Shown here: piece after piece, positions 51,201-64,000 of the stretch
How the letters are laid out: each line of letters opens with the position of its first letter
Position numbering within the stretch: position 1 is the stretch's first letter
DNA from: Hydractinia symbiolongicarpus
Lineage: Eukaryota; Cnidaria; Hydrozoa; Anthoathecata; Hydractiniidae
Length of the DNA: 64,000 nucleotides
NCBI RefSeq assembly: GCF_029227915.1
Contig: NC_079881.1
Coordinates: 25,645,501 to 25,709,500 of the forward strand
Reading direction: 5' to 3'
Made by a program: the position numbers and the translations under genes
The notes under the pieces: generated by a model
Databases searched by the model: none
Told to the model about the DNA's origin: nothing
Seen by the model: the letters and a program-made list of their open reading frames with translations, nothing else

Positions 51201-54200
51201 CGGGAAATCGCGGGTTTTCGTTTGCCGGCGATTAAACTCCTTTTATTCAGCGTCTCATCAAAAATGAAATCATTTTTGAAAATTTCAAGTCTCATGCGTC
51301 TTAGTGGTGAAAAAATAATATAAAAAATCGTTCGGGAAATGAGTTAACTTCCTGGGTACTTTCTTTGTATACATTCGACTATACGGGCCAAGCCCGGGAT
51401 ACACGGGAAATCGCGGGTTTTCGTTTGCCGGCGATTAAACTCCTTTTATTCAGCGTCTCATCAAAAATGAAATCATTTTTGAAAACTACAAGTCTCATGC
51501 GTTTTAGTGGTGAAAAAATAATTTAAAGAATCGTTCGGGAAATGAGTTTACTCCTAGTTAACTTTCTTTGTATACATTTGACTATACGGGTCAAGCCCGG
51601 GATTTACGGGAAATCGCGGGTTTTCGTTTACCGGCGATTAAACTTCTTTTATTCAGCGTCTCATCAAAAATGAAATCATTTTTGAAAAGTACAAGTCTCA
51701 TGCGTTTTAGTGGTGAAAATATAATTTAAAGAATCGTTCGGGAAATGAGTTTACTTCCTGCGTACGTTCTTTGTATACTTTTGACTATACGGGCCGGGTC
51801 CGAGATTTACGGGAAATCGCGGGTTTTCCTTTGCCGGAGATTAATCTCCTTTTATTCATCGTCTCATCAAAAATGAAATCATTTTTGAAAACTACAAGTC
51901 TCATGCGTTTTAGTGGTGAAAAAATAATTTAAAAAATCGTGCAAGAAATGAGTTTACTCCCTGGGTACTTTCTTTGTATACATTCGACTATACGGGCCGA
52001 TTCCGGGATATACAGGAAATTGCGGGTTTTCGTTTGCCGGCGATTAAACTCCTTTTATTCAGCGTCTCATCAAAAATGAAATCATTTTTGAAAACTACAA
52101 GTCTCATGCGTTTTAGTGGTGGAAAAATAATTTAAAGAATCGTTCGGGAAATGAGTTAACTTCCTGGGTATTTTCTTTGTATACATTCGACTATACGGGC
52201 CAAGCCCGGGATATACGGGAAATCGCCGGTTTTCGTTTGTTGGCGATTAAACTCCTTTTATTCAGCGTCTCATCAAAAATGAAATCATTTTTGAAAATTT
52301 TAAGTCTCATGCGTCTTAGTGGTGGAAAAATAATATAAAAAATCGTTCGGGAAATGAGTTAACTTCCTGGGTACTTTCTTTGTATACATTCGACTATACG
52401 GGCCAAGCCCGGGATACACGGGAAATCGCAGGTTTTCGTTTGCCGGCGATTAAACTCCTTTTATTCAGCGTCTCATCAAAAATGAAATCATTTTTGAAAA
52501 CTACAAGTCTCATGCGTTTTAGTGGTGAAAAAATAATTTAAAGAATCGTTCGGGAAATGAGTTTACTCCTAGTTAACTTTCTTTGTATACATTTGACTAT
52601 ACGGGTCAAGCCCGGGATTTACGGGAAATCGCGGGTTTTCGTTTACCGGCGATTAAACTTCTTTTATTCAGCGTCTCATCAAAAATGAAATCATTTTTAA
52701 AAAGTACAAGTCTCATGCGTTTTAGTGGTGAAAATATAATTTAAAGAATCGTTCGGGAAATGAGTTTACTCCCTGCGTACGTTCTTTGTATACTTTTGAC
52801 TATACGGGCCGGGTCCGAGATTTACGGGAAATCGCGGGTTTTCCTTTGCCGGAGATTAATCTCCTTTTATTCAGCGTCTCATCAAAAATGAAATCATTTT
52901 TGAAAACTACAAGTCTCATGCGTTTTAGTGGTGAAAAAATAATTTAAAGAATCGTTCGGGAAATGAGTTTACTCCTAGTTAACTTTCTTTGTATACATTT
53001 GACTATACGGGTCAAGCCCGGGATTTACGGGAAATCGCGGGTTTTCGTTTACCGGCGATTAAACTTCTTTTATTCAGCGTCTCATCAAAAATGAAATCAT
53101 TTTTAAAAAGTACAAGTCTCATGCGTTTTAGTGGTGAAAAAATAATTTAAAGAATCGTTCGGGAAATGAGTTTACTCCCTGCGTACGTTCTTTGTATACT
53201 TTTGACTATACGGGCCGGGTCCGAGATTTACGGGAAATCGCGGGTTTTCCTTTGCCGGAGATTAATCTCCTTTTATTCAGCGTCTCATCAAAAATGAAAT
53301 CATTTTTGAAAACTACAAGTCTCATGCGTTTTAGTGGTGAAAAAATAATTTAAAAAATCGTGCAAGAAATGAGTTTACTCCCTGGGTACTTTCTTTGTAT
53401 ACATTCGACTATACGGGCCGATTCCGGGATATACAGGAAATTGCGGGTTTTCGTTTGCCGGCGATTAAACTCCTTTTATTCAGCGTCTCATCAAAAATGA
53501 AATCATTTTTGGAAAACTACAAGTCTCATGCGTTTTAGTGGTGGAAAAATAATTTAAAGAATCGTTCGGGAAATGAGTTTACTCCCTGGGTACTTTCTTT
53601 GTATACTTTTGACTATACGGGCCGAGTCCGGGATTTACGGGAAATCGCGGGTTTTCGTTTGCCGGCGATTAAACTCCTTTTATTCAGCGTCTCATCAAAA
53701 ATGAAATCATTTTTGAAAATTTCAAGTCTCATGCGTCTTAGTGGTGAAAAAATAATATAAAAAATCGTTCGGGAAATGAGTTAACTTCCTGGGTATTTTC
53801 TTTGTATACATTCGACTATACGGGCCAAGCCCGTGATATACGGGAAATCGCCGGTTTTCGTTTGCCGGCGATTAAACTCCTTTTATTCAGCGTCTCATCA
53901 AAAATGAAATCATTTTTGAAAACTACAAGTCTCATGCGTTTTAGTGGTGAAAAAATAATTTAAAAATTGTTCGGGAAATGAGTTTACTCCCTGGGTACTT
54001 TCTTTGTATACTTTTGACTATACGGGCCGAGTCCGGGATTTACGGGAAATTGCGGGTTTTCGTTTGCCGGCGATTAAACTCCTTTTATTCAGCGTCTCAT
54101 CAAAAACGAAATCATTTTTAAAAACAACAAGTCTCATTCGTTTTAGTGGTGAAAAAATAATTTAAAAAATCGTTCGGGAAATGAGTTTACTCCCAGTTTA

Positions 54201-57200
54201 CTTTCTTTGTATACATTCGACTATACGGGTCAAGCCCTGGATTTACGGCAAATCGCGGGTTTTTGTTTGCCGGCGATTAAACTCCTTTTATTCAGCGTCT
54301 CATCAAAAATGAAATCATTTTTGAAAACTACAAGTCTCATGCGTTTTAGTGGTGAAGAAATAATTTAAAAAATCGTTCGGGAAATGAGTTTACTCCCTGG
54401 GTATTTTCTTTGTATACATTCGACTATACGGCCAAGCCCGAGATTTACGGGAAATCGCGGGTTTTCGTTTGCCGGCGATTAAACTCCTTTTATTCAGCGT
54501 CTCATCAAAAACGAAATCATTTTTCAAAACTACAAGTCTCATGCGTTTTAGTGGTGAAAAGTAATTTAAAGAAACCTTCGGAAAATGAGTTTACTCCCTG
54601 GGTACTTTCTTTGTATACTTTTGACTATACGGGCCGAGTCCGGGATTTACGGGAAATCGCGGGTTTTCGTTTGCCGGCGATTAAACTCCTTTTATTCAGC
54701 GTCTTATCAAAAATGAAATCATTTTTGAAAATTTCAAGTCTTATGCGTCTTAGTGGTGAAAAAATAATATAAAAAATCGTTCGGGAAATGAGTTAACTTC
54801 CTGGGTATTTTCTTTGTATACATTCGACTATACGGGCCAAGCTCGGGATATACGGGAAATCGCCGGTTTTCGTTTGCCGGCGATTAAACTCCTTTTATTC
54901 AGCGTCTCATCAAAAATGAAATCATTTTTGAAAATTTCAAGTCTCATGCGTCTTAGTGGTGAAAAAATAATATAAAAAATCGTTCGGGAAATGAGTTAAC
55001 TTCCTGGGTACTTTCTTTGTATACATTCGACTATACGGGCCAAGCCCGGGATACACGGGAAATCGCGGGTTTTCGTTTGCCGGCGATTAAACTCCTTTTA
55101 TTCAGCGTCTCATCAAAAATGAAATCATTTTTGAAAACTACAAGTCTCATGCGTTTTAGTGGTGAAAAAATAATTTAAAGAATCGTTCGGGAAATGAGTT
55201 TACTCCTAGTTAACTTTCTTTGTATACATTTGACTATACGGGTCAAGCCCGGGATTTACGGGAAATCGCGGGTTTTCGTTTACCGGCGATTAAACTTCTT
55301 TTATTCAGCGTCTCATCAAAAATGAAATCATTTTTAAAAAGTACAAGTCTCATGCGTTTTAGTGGTGAAAATATAATTTAAAGAATCGTTCGGGAAATGA
55401 GTTTACTCCCTGCGTACGTTCTTTGTATACTTTTGACTATACGGGCCGGGTCCGAGATTTACGGGAAATCGCGGGTTTTCCTTTGCCGGAGATTAATCTC
55501 CTTTTATTCAGCGTCTCATCAAAAATGAAATCATTTTTGAAAACTACAAGTCTCATGCGTTTTAGTGGTGAAAAAATAATTTAAAAAATCGTGCAAGAAA
55601 TGAGTTTACTCCCTGGGTACTTTCTTTGTGTACATTCGACTATACGGGCCGATTCCGGGATATACAGGAAATTGCGGGTTTTCGTTTGCCGGCGATTAAA
55701 CTCCTTTTATTCAGCGTCTCATCAAAAATGAAATCATTTTTGAAAACTACAAGTCTCATGCGTTTTAGTGGTGGAAAAATAATTTAAAGAATCGTTCGGG
55801 AAATGAGTTTACTCCCTGGGTACTTTCTTTGTATACTTTTGACTATACGGGCCGAGTCCGGGATTTACGGGAAATCGCGGGTTTTCGTTTGCCGGCGATT
55901 AAACTCCTTTTATTCAGCGTCTCATCAAAAATGAAATCATTTTTGAAAATTTCAAGTCTCATGCGTCTTAGTGGTGAAAAAATAATATAAAAAATCGTTC
56001 GGGAAATGAGTTAACTTCCTGGGTATTTTCTTTGTATACATTCGACTATACGGGCCAAGCCCGGGATATACGGGAAATCGCCGGTTTTCGTTTGCCGGCG
56101 ATTAAACTCCTTTTATTCAGCGTCTCATCAAAAATGAAATCATTTTTGAAAACTACAAGTCTCATGCGTTTTAGTGGTGAAAAAATAATTTAAAGAATCG
56201 TTCGGGAAATGAGTTTACTCCCTGGGTACTTTCTTTGTTTACTTTTGACTATACGGGCCGAGTCCGGGATTTACGGGAAATTGCAGGTTTTCGTTTGCCG
56301 GCGATTAAACTCCTTTTAATCAGCGTCTCATCAAAAACGAAATCATTTTTAAAAACAACAAGTCTCATTTGTTTTAGTGGTGAAAAAATAATTTAAAAAA
56401 TCGTTCGGGAAATGAGTTTACTCCCAGTTTACTTTCTTTGTATACATTCGACTATACGGGTCAAGCCCTGGATTTACGGCAAATCGCGGGTTTTCGTTTG
56501 CCGGCGATTAAACTCTTTTTATTCAGCGTCTCATCAAAAATGAAATCATTTTTGAAAACTACAAGTCTCATGCGTTTTAGTGGTGAAGAAATAATTTAAA
56601 AAATCGTTCGGGAAATGAGTTTACTCCCTGGGTATTTTCTTTGTATACATTTGACTATACGGCCAAGCCCGAGATTTACGGGAAATCGCGGGTTTTCGTT
56701 TGCCGGCGATTAAACTCCTTTTATTCAGCGTCTCATCAAAAACGAAATCATTTTTGAAAACTACAAGTCTCATGCGTTTTAGTGGTGAAAAGTAATTTAA
56801 AGAAACCTTCGGAAAATGAGTTTACTCCCTGGGTACTTTCTTTGTATACTTTTGACTATACGGGCCGAGTCCGGGATTTACGGGAAATCGCGGGTTTTCG
56901 TTTGCCGGCGATTAAACTCCTTTTATTCAGCGTCTTATCAAAAATGAAATCATTTTTGAAAATTTCAAGTCTTATGCGTCTTAGTGGTGAAAAAATAATA
57001 TAAAAAATCGTTCGGGAAATGAGTTAACTTCCTGGGTATTTTCTTTGTATACATTCGACTATACGGGCCAAGCCCGGGATACACGGGAAATCGCGGGTTT
57101 TCGTTTGCCGGCGATTAAACTCCTTTTATTCAGCGTCTCATCAAAAATGAAATCATTTTTGAAAACTACAAGTCTCATGCGTTTTAGTGGTGAAAAAATA

Positions 57201-60200
57201 ATTTAAAGAATCGTTCGGGAAATGAGTTTACTCCCTGGGTACTTTCTTTGTATACTTTTGACTATACAGGCCGAGTCCGGGATTTACGGGAAATCGCGGG
57301 TTTTCGTTTGCCGGAGATTAAACTCCTTTTATTCATCGTCTCATCAAAAATGAAATCATTTTTAAAAACTACAAGTCTCATGCGTTTTAGTGGTGAAAAA
57401 ATAATTTAAAAAATCGTGCAAGAAATGAGTTTACTCCCTGGGTACTTTCTTTGTATACATTCGACTATACGGGTCAAGCCCTGGATTTACGGCAAATCGC
57501 TGGTTTTCGTTTGCCGGCGATTAAACTCCTTTTATTCAGCGTCTCATCAAAAATGAAATCATTTTTGAAAACTACAAGTCTCATGCGTTTTAGTGGTGAA
57601 GAAATAATTTAAAAAATCGTTCGGGAAATGAGTTTACTCCCTGGGTATTTTCTTTGTATACATTCGACTATACGGCCAAGCCCGGGATTTACGGGAAATC
57701 GCGGGTTTTCGTTTGCCGGCGATTAAACTCCTTTTATTCAGCGTCTCATCAAAAACAAAATCATTTTTGAAAACTACAAGTCTCATGCGTTTTAGTGGTG
57801 AAAAATAATTTAAAGAATCCTTCGGAAAATGAGTTTACTCCCTGGGTACTTTCTTTGTATACTTTTGACTATACGGGCCGAGTCCGGGATTTACGGGAAA
57901 TCGCGGGTTTTCGTTTGCCGGCGATTAAACTCCTTTTATTCAGCGTCTCATCAAAAATGAAATCATTTTTGAAAAGTACAAGTCTCATGCGTTTTAGTGG
58001 TGAAAATATAATTTAAAGAATCGTTCGCGAAATGAGTTTACTTCCTGCGTACGTTCTTTGTATACTTTTGACTATACGGGCCGGGTCCGAGATTTACGGG
58101 AAATCGCGGGTTTTCCTTTGCCGGAGATTAATCTCCTTTTATTCAGCGTCTCATCAAAAATGAAATCATTTTTGAAAACTACAAGTCTCATGCGTTTTTG
58201 TGGTGAAAAAATAGTTTAAAAAATCGTGCAAGAAATGAGTTTACTCCCTGGGTACTTTCTTTGTATACATTCGACTATACGGGCCGATTCCGGGATATAC
58301 AGGAAATTGCGGGTTTTCGTTTGCCGGCGATTAAACTCCTTTTATTCAGCGTCTCATCAAAAATGAAATCATTTTTGAAAACTACAAGTCTCATGCGTTT
58401 TAGTGGTGGAAAAATAATTTAAAGAATCGTTCGGGAAATGAGTTAACTTCCTGGGTATTTTCTTTGTATACATTCGACTATACGGGCCAAGCCCGGGATA
58501 TACGGGAAATCGCCGGTTTTCGTTTGTTGGCGATTAAACTCCTTTTATTCAGCGTCTCATCAAAAATGAAATCATTTTTGAAAATTTCAAGTCTCATGCG
58601 TCTTAGTGGTGGAAAAATAATATAAAAAATCGTTCGGGAAATGAGTTAACTTCCTGGGTACTTTCTTTGTATACATTCGACTATACGGGCCAAGCCCGGG
58701 ATACACGGGAAATCGCAGGTTTTCGTTTGCCGGCGATTAAACTCCTTTTATTCAGCGTCTCATCAAAAATGAAATCATTTTTGAAAACTACAAGTCTCAT
58801 GCGTTTTAGTGGTGAAAAAATAATTTAAAGAATCGTTCGGGAAATGAGTTTACTCCTAGTTAACTTTCTTTGTATACATTTGACTATACGGGTCAAGCCC
58901 GGGATTTACGGGAAATCGCGGGTTTTCGTTTACCGGCGATTAAACTTCTTTTATTCAGCGTCTCATCAAAAATGAAATCATTTTTAAAAAGTACAAGTCT
59001 CATGCGTTTTAGTGGTGAAAATATAATTTAAAGAATCGTTCGGGAAATGAGTTTACTCCCTGCGTACGTTCTTTGTATACTTTTGACTATACGGGCCGAG
59101 TCCGGGATTTACGGGAAATCGCGGGTTTTCGTTTGCCGGAGATTAAACTCCTTTTATTCATCGTCTCATCAAAAATGAAATCATTTTTAAAAACTACAAG
59201 TCTCATGCGTTTTAGTGGTGAAAAAATAATTTAAAAAATCGTGCAAGAAATGAGTTTACTCCCTGGGTACTTTCTTTGTATACATTCGACTATACGGGTC
59301 AAGCCCTGGATTTACGGCAAATCGCTGGTTTTCGTTTGCCGGCGATTAAACTCCTTTTATTCAGCGTCTCATCAAAAATGAAATCATTTTTGAAAACTAC
59401 AAGTCTCATGCGTTTTAGTGGTGAAGAAATAATTTAAAAAATCGTTCGGGAAATGAGTTTACTCCCTGGGTATTTTCTTTGTATACATTCGACTATACGG
59501 CCAAGCCCGGGATTTACGGGAAATCGCGGGTTTTCGTTTGCCGGCGATTAAACTCCTTTTATTCAGCGTCTCATCAAAAACAAAATCATTTTTGAAAACT
59601 ACAAGTCTCATGCGTTTTAGTGGTGAAAAATAATTTAAAGAATCCTTCGGAAAATGAGTTTACTCCCTGGGTACTTTCTTTGTATACTTTTGACTATACG
59701 GGCCGAGTCCGGGATTTACGGGAAATCGCGGGTTTTCGTTTGCCGGCGATTAAACTCCTTTTATTCAGCGTCTCATCAAAAATGAAATCATTTTTGAAAA
59801 TTTCAAGTCTCATGCGTCTTAGTGGTGAAAAAATAATATAAAAAATCGTTCGGGAAATGAGTTAACTTCCTGGGTACTTTCTTTGTATACATTGGACTAT
59901 ACGGGCCAAGCCCGGGATACACGGGAAATCGCGGGTTTTCGTTTGCCGGCGATTAAACTCCTTTTATTCAGCGTCTCATCAAAAATGAAATCATTTTTGA
60001 AAACTACAAGTCTCATGCGTTTTAGTGGTGAAAAAATAATTTAAAGAATCGTTCGGGAAATGAGTTTACTCCTAGTTAACTTTCTTTGTATACATTTAAC
60101 TATACGGGCCGAGTCCGGGATTTACGGGAAATCGCGGGTTTTCGTTTGCCGGCGATTAAACTCCTTTTATTCAGCGTCTCATCAAAAATGAAATCATTTT

Positions 60201-61659
60201 TGAAAACTACAAGTCTCATGCGTTTTAGTGGTGAAAAATAATTTAAAGAATCCTTCGGAAAATGAGTTTACTCCCTGGGTACTTTCTTTGTATACTTTTG
60301 ACTATACGGGCCGAGTCCGGGATTTACGGGAAATCGCGGGTTTTCGTTTGCCGGCGATTAAACTCCTTTTATTCAGCGTCTCATCAAAAATGAAATCATT
60401 TTTGAAAATTTCAAGTCTCATGCGTCTTAGTGGTGAAAAAATAATATAAAAAATCGTTCGGGAAATGAGTTAACTTCCTGGGTACTTTCTTTGTATACAT
60501 TCGACTATACGGGCCAAGCCCGGGATACACGGGAAATCGCGGGTTTTCGTTTGCCGGCGATTAAACTCCTTTTATTCAGCGTCTCATCAAAAATGAAATC
60601 ATTTTTGAAAACTACAAGTCTCATGCGTTTTAGTGGTGAAAAAATAATTTAAAGAATCGTTCGGGAAATGAGTTTACTCCTAGTTAACTTTCTTTGTATA
60701 CATTTGACTATACGGGTCAAGCCCGGGATTTACGGGAAATCGCGGGTTTTCGTTTACCGGCGATTAAACTTCTTTTATTCAGCGTCTCATCAAAAATGAA
60801 ATCATTTTTGAAAAGTACAAGTCTCATGCGTTTTAGTGGTGAAAATATAATTTAAAGAATCGTTCGGGAAATGAGTTTACTTCCTGCGTACGTTCTTTGT
60901 ATACTTTTGACTATACGGGCCGGGTCCGAGATTTACGGGAAATCGCGGGTTTTCCTTTGCCGGAGATTAATCTCCTTTTATTCAGCGTCTCATCAAAAAT
61001 GAAATCATTTTTGAAAACTACAAGTCTCATGCGTTTTTGTGGTGAAAAAATAGTTTAAAAAATCGTGCAAGAAATGAGTTTACTCCCTGGGTACTTTCTT
61101 TGTATACATTCGACTATACGGGCCGATTCCGAGATATACAGGAAATTGCGGGTTTTCGTTTGCCGGCGATTAAACTCCTTTTATTCAGCGTCTCATCAGA
61201 AATGAAATCATTTTTGAAAACTACAAGTCTCATGCGTTTTAGTGGTGGAAAAATAATTTAAAGAATCGTTCGGGAAATGAGTTAACTTCCTGGGTATTTT
61301 CTTTGTATACATTCGACTATACGGGCCAAGCCCGGGATATACGGGAAATCGCCGGTTTTCGTTTGTTGGCGATTAAACTCCTTTTATTCAGCGTCTCATC
61401 AAAAATGAAATCATTTTTGAAAATTTCAAGTCTCATGCGTCTTAGTGGTGGAAAAATAATATAAAAAATCGTTCGGGAAATGAGTTAACTTCCTGGGTAC
61501 TTTCTTTGTATACATTCGACTATACGGGCCAAGCCCGGGATACACGGGAAATCGCAGGTTTTCGTTTGCCGGCGATTAAACTCCTTTTATTCAGCGTCTC
61601 ATCAAAAATGAAATCATTTTTGAAAACTACAAGTCTCATGCGTTTTAGTGGTGAAAAAA

Positions 61660-62890
61660 TAATTTAAAGAATCGTTCGGGAAATGAGTTTACTCCTAGTT
61701 AACTTTCTTTGTATACATTTGACTATACGGGTCAAGCCCGGGATTTACGGGAAATCGCGGGTTTTCGTTTACCGGCGATTAAACTTCTTTTATTCAGCGT
61801 CTCATCAAAAATGAAATCATTTTTAAAAAGTACAAGTCTCATGCGTTTTAGTGGTGAAAATATAATTTAAAGAATCGTTCGGGAAATGAGTTTACTCCCT
61901 GCGTACGTTCTTTGTATACTTTTGACTATACGGGCCGGGTCCGAGATTTACGGGAAATCGCGGGTTTTCCTTTGCCGGAGATTAATCTCCTTTTATTCAG
62001 CGTCTCATCAAAAATGAAATCATTTTTGAAAACTACAAGTCTCATGCGTTTTAGTGGTGAAAAAATAATTTAAAGAATCGTTCGGGAAATGAGTTTACTC
62101 CTAGTTAACTTTCTTTGTATACATTTGACTATACGGGTCAAGCCCGGGATTTACGGGAAATCGCGGGTTTTCGTTTACCGGCGATTAAACTTCTTTTATT
62201 CAGCGTCTCATCAAAAATGAAATCATTTTTAAAAAGTACAAGTCTCATGCGTTTTAGTGGTGAAAATATAATTTAAAGAATCGTTCGGGAAATGAGTTTA
62301 CTCCCTGCGTACGTTCTTTGTATACTTTTGACTATACGGGCCGGGTCCGAGATTTACGGGAAATCGCGGGTTTTCCTTTGCCGGAGATTAATCTCCTTTT
62401 ATTCAGCGTCTCATCAAAAATGAAATCATTTTTGAAAACTACAAGTCTCATGCGTTTTAGTGGTGAAAAAATAATTTAAAGAATCGTTCGGGAAATGAGT
62501 TTACTCCTAGTTAACTTTCTTTGTATACATTTGACTATACGGGTCAAGCCCGGGATTTACGGGAAATCGCGGGTTTTCGTTTACCGGCGATTAAACTTCT
62601 TTTATTCAGCGTCTCATCAAAAATGAAATCATTTTTAAAAAGTACAAGTCTCATGCGTTTTAGTGGTGAAAATATAATTTAAAGAATCGTTCGGGAAATG
62701 AGTTTACTCCCTGCGTACGTTCTTTGTATACTTTTGACTATACGGGCCGGGTCCGAGATTTACGGGAAATCGCGGGTTTTCCTTTGCCGGAGATTAATCT
62801 CCTTTTATTCAGCGTCTCATCAAAAATGAAATCATTTTTGAAAACTACAAGTCTCATGCGTTTTAGTGGTGAAAAAATAATTTAAAAAAT
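61660..62890. repeat. 406-bp dimeric higher-order repeat, three copies
   Basis: Monomers with TCCTAGTTAAC (61693, 62099, 62505) alternate with monomers carrying CCCTGCGTACG and TTTTCCTTTGCCGGAG, at an exact 406-bp period. A two-copy version of the same dimer lies at about 52.55-53.3 kb, and single copies at about 55.2, 58.85 and 60.67 kb. Confidence 0.8.
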
Positions 62891-64000
62891 CGTGCAAGAA
62901 ATGAGTTTACTCCCTGGGTACTTTCTTTGTATACATTCGACTATACGGGCCGATTCCGGGATATACAGGAAATTGCGGGTTTTCGTTTGCCGGCGATTAA
63001 ACTCCTTTTATTCAGCGTCTCATCAAAAATGAAATCATTTTTGAAAACTACAAGTCTCATGCGTTTTAGTGGTGGAAAAATAATTTAAAGAATCGTTCGG
63101 GAAATGAGTTTACTCCCTGGGTACTTTCTTTGTATACTTTTGACTATACGGGCCGAGTCCGGGATTTACGGGAAATCGCGGGTTTTCGTTTGCCGGCGAT
63201 TAAACTCCTTTTATTCAGCGTCTCATCAAAAATGAAATCATTTTTGAAAATTTCAAGTCTCATGCGTCTTAGTGGTGAAAAAATAATATAAAAAATCGTT
63301 CGGGAAATGAGTTAACTTCCTGGGTATTTTCTTTGTATACATTCGACTATACGGGCCAAGCCCGGGATATACGGGAAATCGCCGGTTTTCGTTTGCCGGC
63401 GATTAAACTCCTTTTATTCAGCGTCTCATCAAAAATGAAATCATTTTTGAAAACTACAAGTCTCATGCGTTTTAGTGGTGAAAAAATAATTTAAAGAATT
63501 GTTCGGGAAATGAGTTTACTCCCTGGGTACTTTCTTTGTATACTTTTGACTATACGGGCCGAGTCCGGGATTTACGGGAAATTGCGGGTTTTCGTTTGCC
63601 GGCGATTAAACTCCTTTTATTCAGCGTCTCATAAAAAACGAAATCATTTTTAAAAACAACAAGTCTCATTCGTTTTAGTGGTGAAAAAATAATTTAAAAA
63701 ATCGTTCGGGAAATGAGTTTACTCCCAGTTTACTTTCTTTGTATACATTCGACTATACGGGTCAAGCCCTGGATTTACGGCAAATCGCGGGTTTTTGTTT
63801 GCCGGCGATTAAACTCCTTTTATTCAGCGTCTCATCAAAAATGAAATTATTTTTGAAAACTACAAGTCTCATGCGTTTTAGTGGTGAAGAAATAATTTAA
63901 AAAATCGTTCGGGAAATGAGTTTACTCCCTGGGTATTTTCTTTGTATACATTCGACTATACGGCCAAGCCCGAGATTTACGGGAAATCGCGGGTTTTCGT

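Larger units (their letters stand above)
18574..64000. repeat. 203-bp satellite array, right arm
   Basis: About 224 head-to-tail monomers of ~203 bp in the same orientation as the left arm, continuing to the window end. No gene, RNA gene or other insertion is seen in these 45 kb. The recurrent 60-73-codon frames, plus an 81- and a 120-codon one, follow the monomer register and are by-products. Each monomer contains an 18-bp dyad (AAAAATGA-AA-TCATTTTT, often with one change), GTATAC, GCCGGC, and the polymorphic site CTTTTGACTATACGGG or CATTCGACTATACGGG. Monomer variants recur in ordered blocks, giving higher-order repeats. Confidence 0.97.

Noticed and set aside
18574-64000. Dozens of 60-120-codon open frames on both strands, very similar to each other (MVKNNLKNPS..., MGNEFTPWVL..., MARIVECIQR...)
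   Set aside because: They begin and end at fixed monomer positions, exist wherever a satellite monomer lacks a stop in that frame, and the two strands show them equally. They are by-products of tandem repetition, not a gene family.
1-64000. CRISPR-like array (regular repeats)
   Set aside because: The whole 203-bp unit is repeated with no unique spacers, and the sequence context is eukaryotic. This is satellite DNA.

Overview
The window is eukaryotic, non-coding satellite DNA with one nearly intact Polinton/Maverick (a self-synthesising DNA transposon related to adintoviruses) inserted in it. About 48 kb (1-2612 and 18574-64000) is a head-to-tail array of a ~203-bp monomer, roughly 237 copies in one orientation. 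The only unique DNA is the 15,961-bp element at 2613-18573. It has 298-bp terminal inverted repeats that differ at two positions and a 5-bp target duplication (CGGGC). Removing the element and one copy of the duplication restores an uninterrupted satellite monomer. The near-identical ends and mostly open genes suggest recent insertion. Several Polinton proteins look like forms I associate with cnidarian genomes (corals, anemones, Hydra), so a cnidarian or similar aquatic invertebrate host is my best inference. It is not proven.

Layout of the element. The left (early/replication) block runs leftward: protein-primed DNA polymerase B (2846-7147), a SAP-like plus MDM2-type RING protein (7390-7914) and a small SAP-like protein (8322-8591). 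All three carry the same GLRGYSRLR-type DNA-binding module, and their upstream regions are related. Diverging from them is the retroviral-type integrase (8683-9594, +). Next come two tandem paralogous membrane proteins (10444-10947 and 9850-10437, -), and divergently a long coiled-coil membrane protein that is split by a frameshift (10988-11407 and 11476-12267, +). A leftward string of five small, mostly membrane-anchored proteins occupies 12323-14241. The morphogenesis block (14314-16850, -) holds the A32/FtsK-HerA-type packaging ATPase, the double jelly-roll major capsid protein and a candidate minor capsid protein. A conserved 402-residue protein (16889-18097, +) closes the right end. I recognised no adenovirus-type cysteine protease, which many Polintons carry.

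How it works together. PolB would copy the element by protein priming at the TIRs, the integrase would insert it, and ATPase plus capsid proteins imply a virion-forming capacity. Perfect or near-perfect hairpins lie 12-25 bases after the stop codons of the RING, SAP and ATPase genes, of the five-gene string and of the integrase. They parse the element into about nine transcription units and resemble the 3'-end hairpin signals described for mimiviruses and their virophages. Two single-base frame breaks, at the integrase C-terminus and in the coiled-coil gene, both lie beside short G or C runs. They are either early decay or assembly indels.

The satellite carries no genes: its recurring 60-73-codon open frames are by-products of monomers lacking a stop in one frame. 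It does show nested higher-order structure: an apparently identical 1,824-bp (9-mer) tandem duplication, an 812-bp (4-mer) duplication, 406-bp dimers, and a ~7.5-8.5 kb segment copied with whole-monomer insertions.
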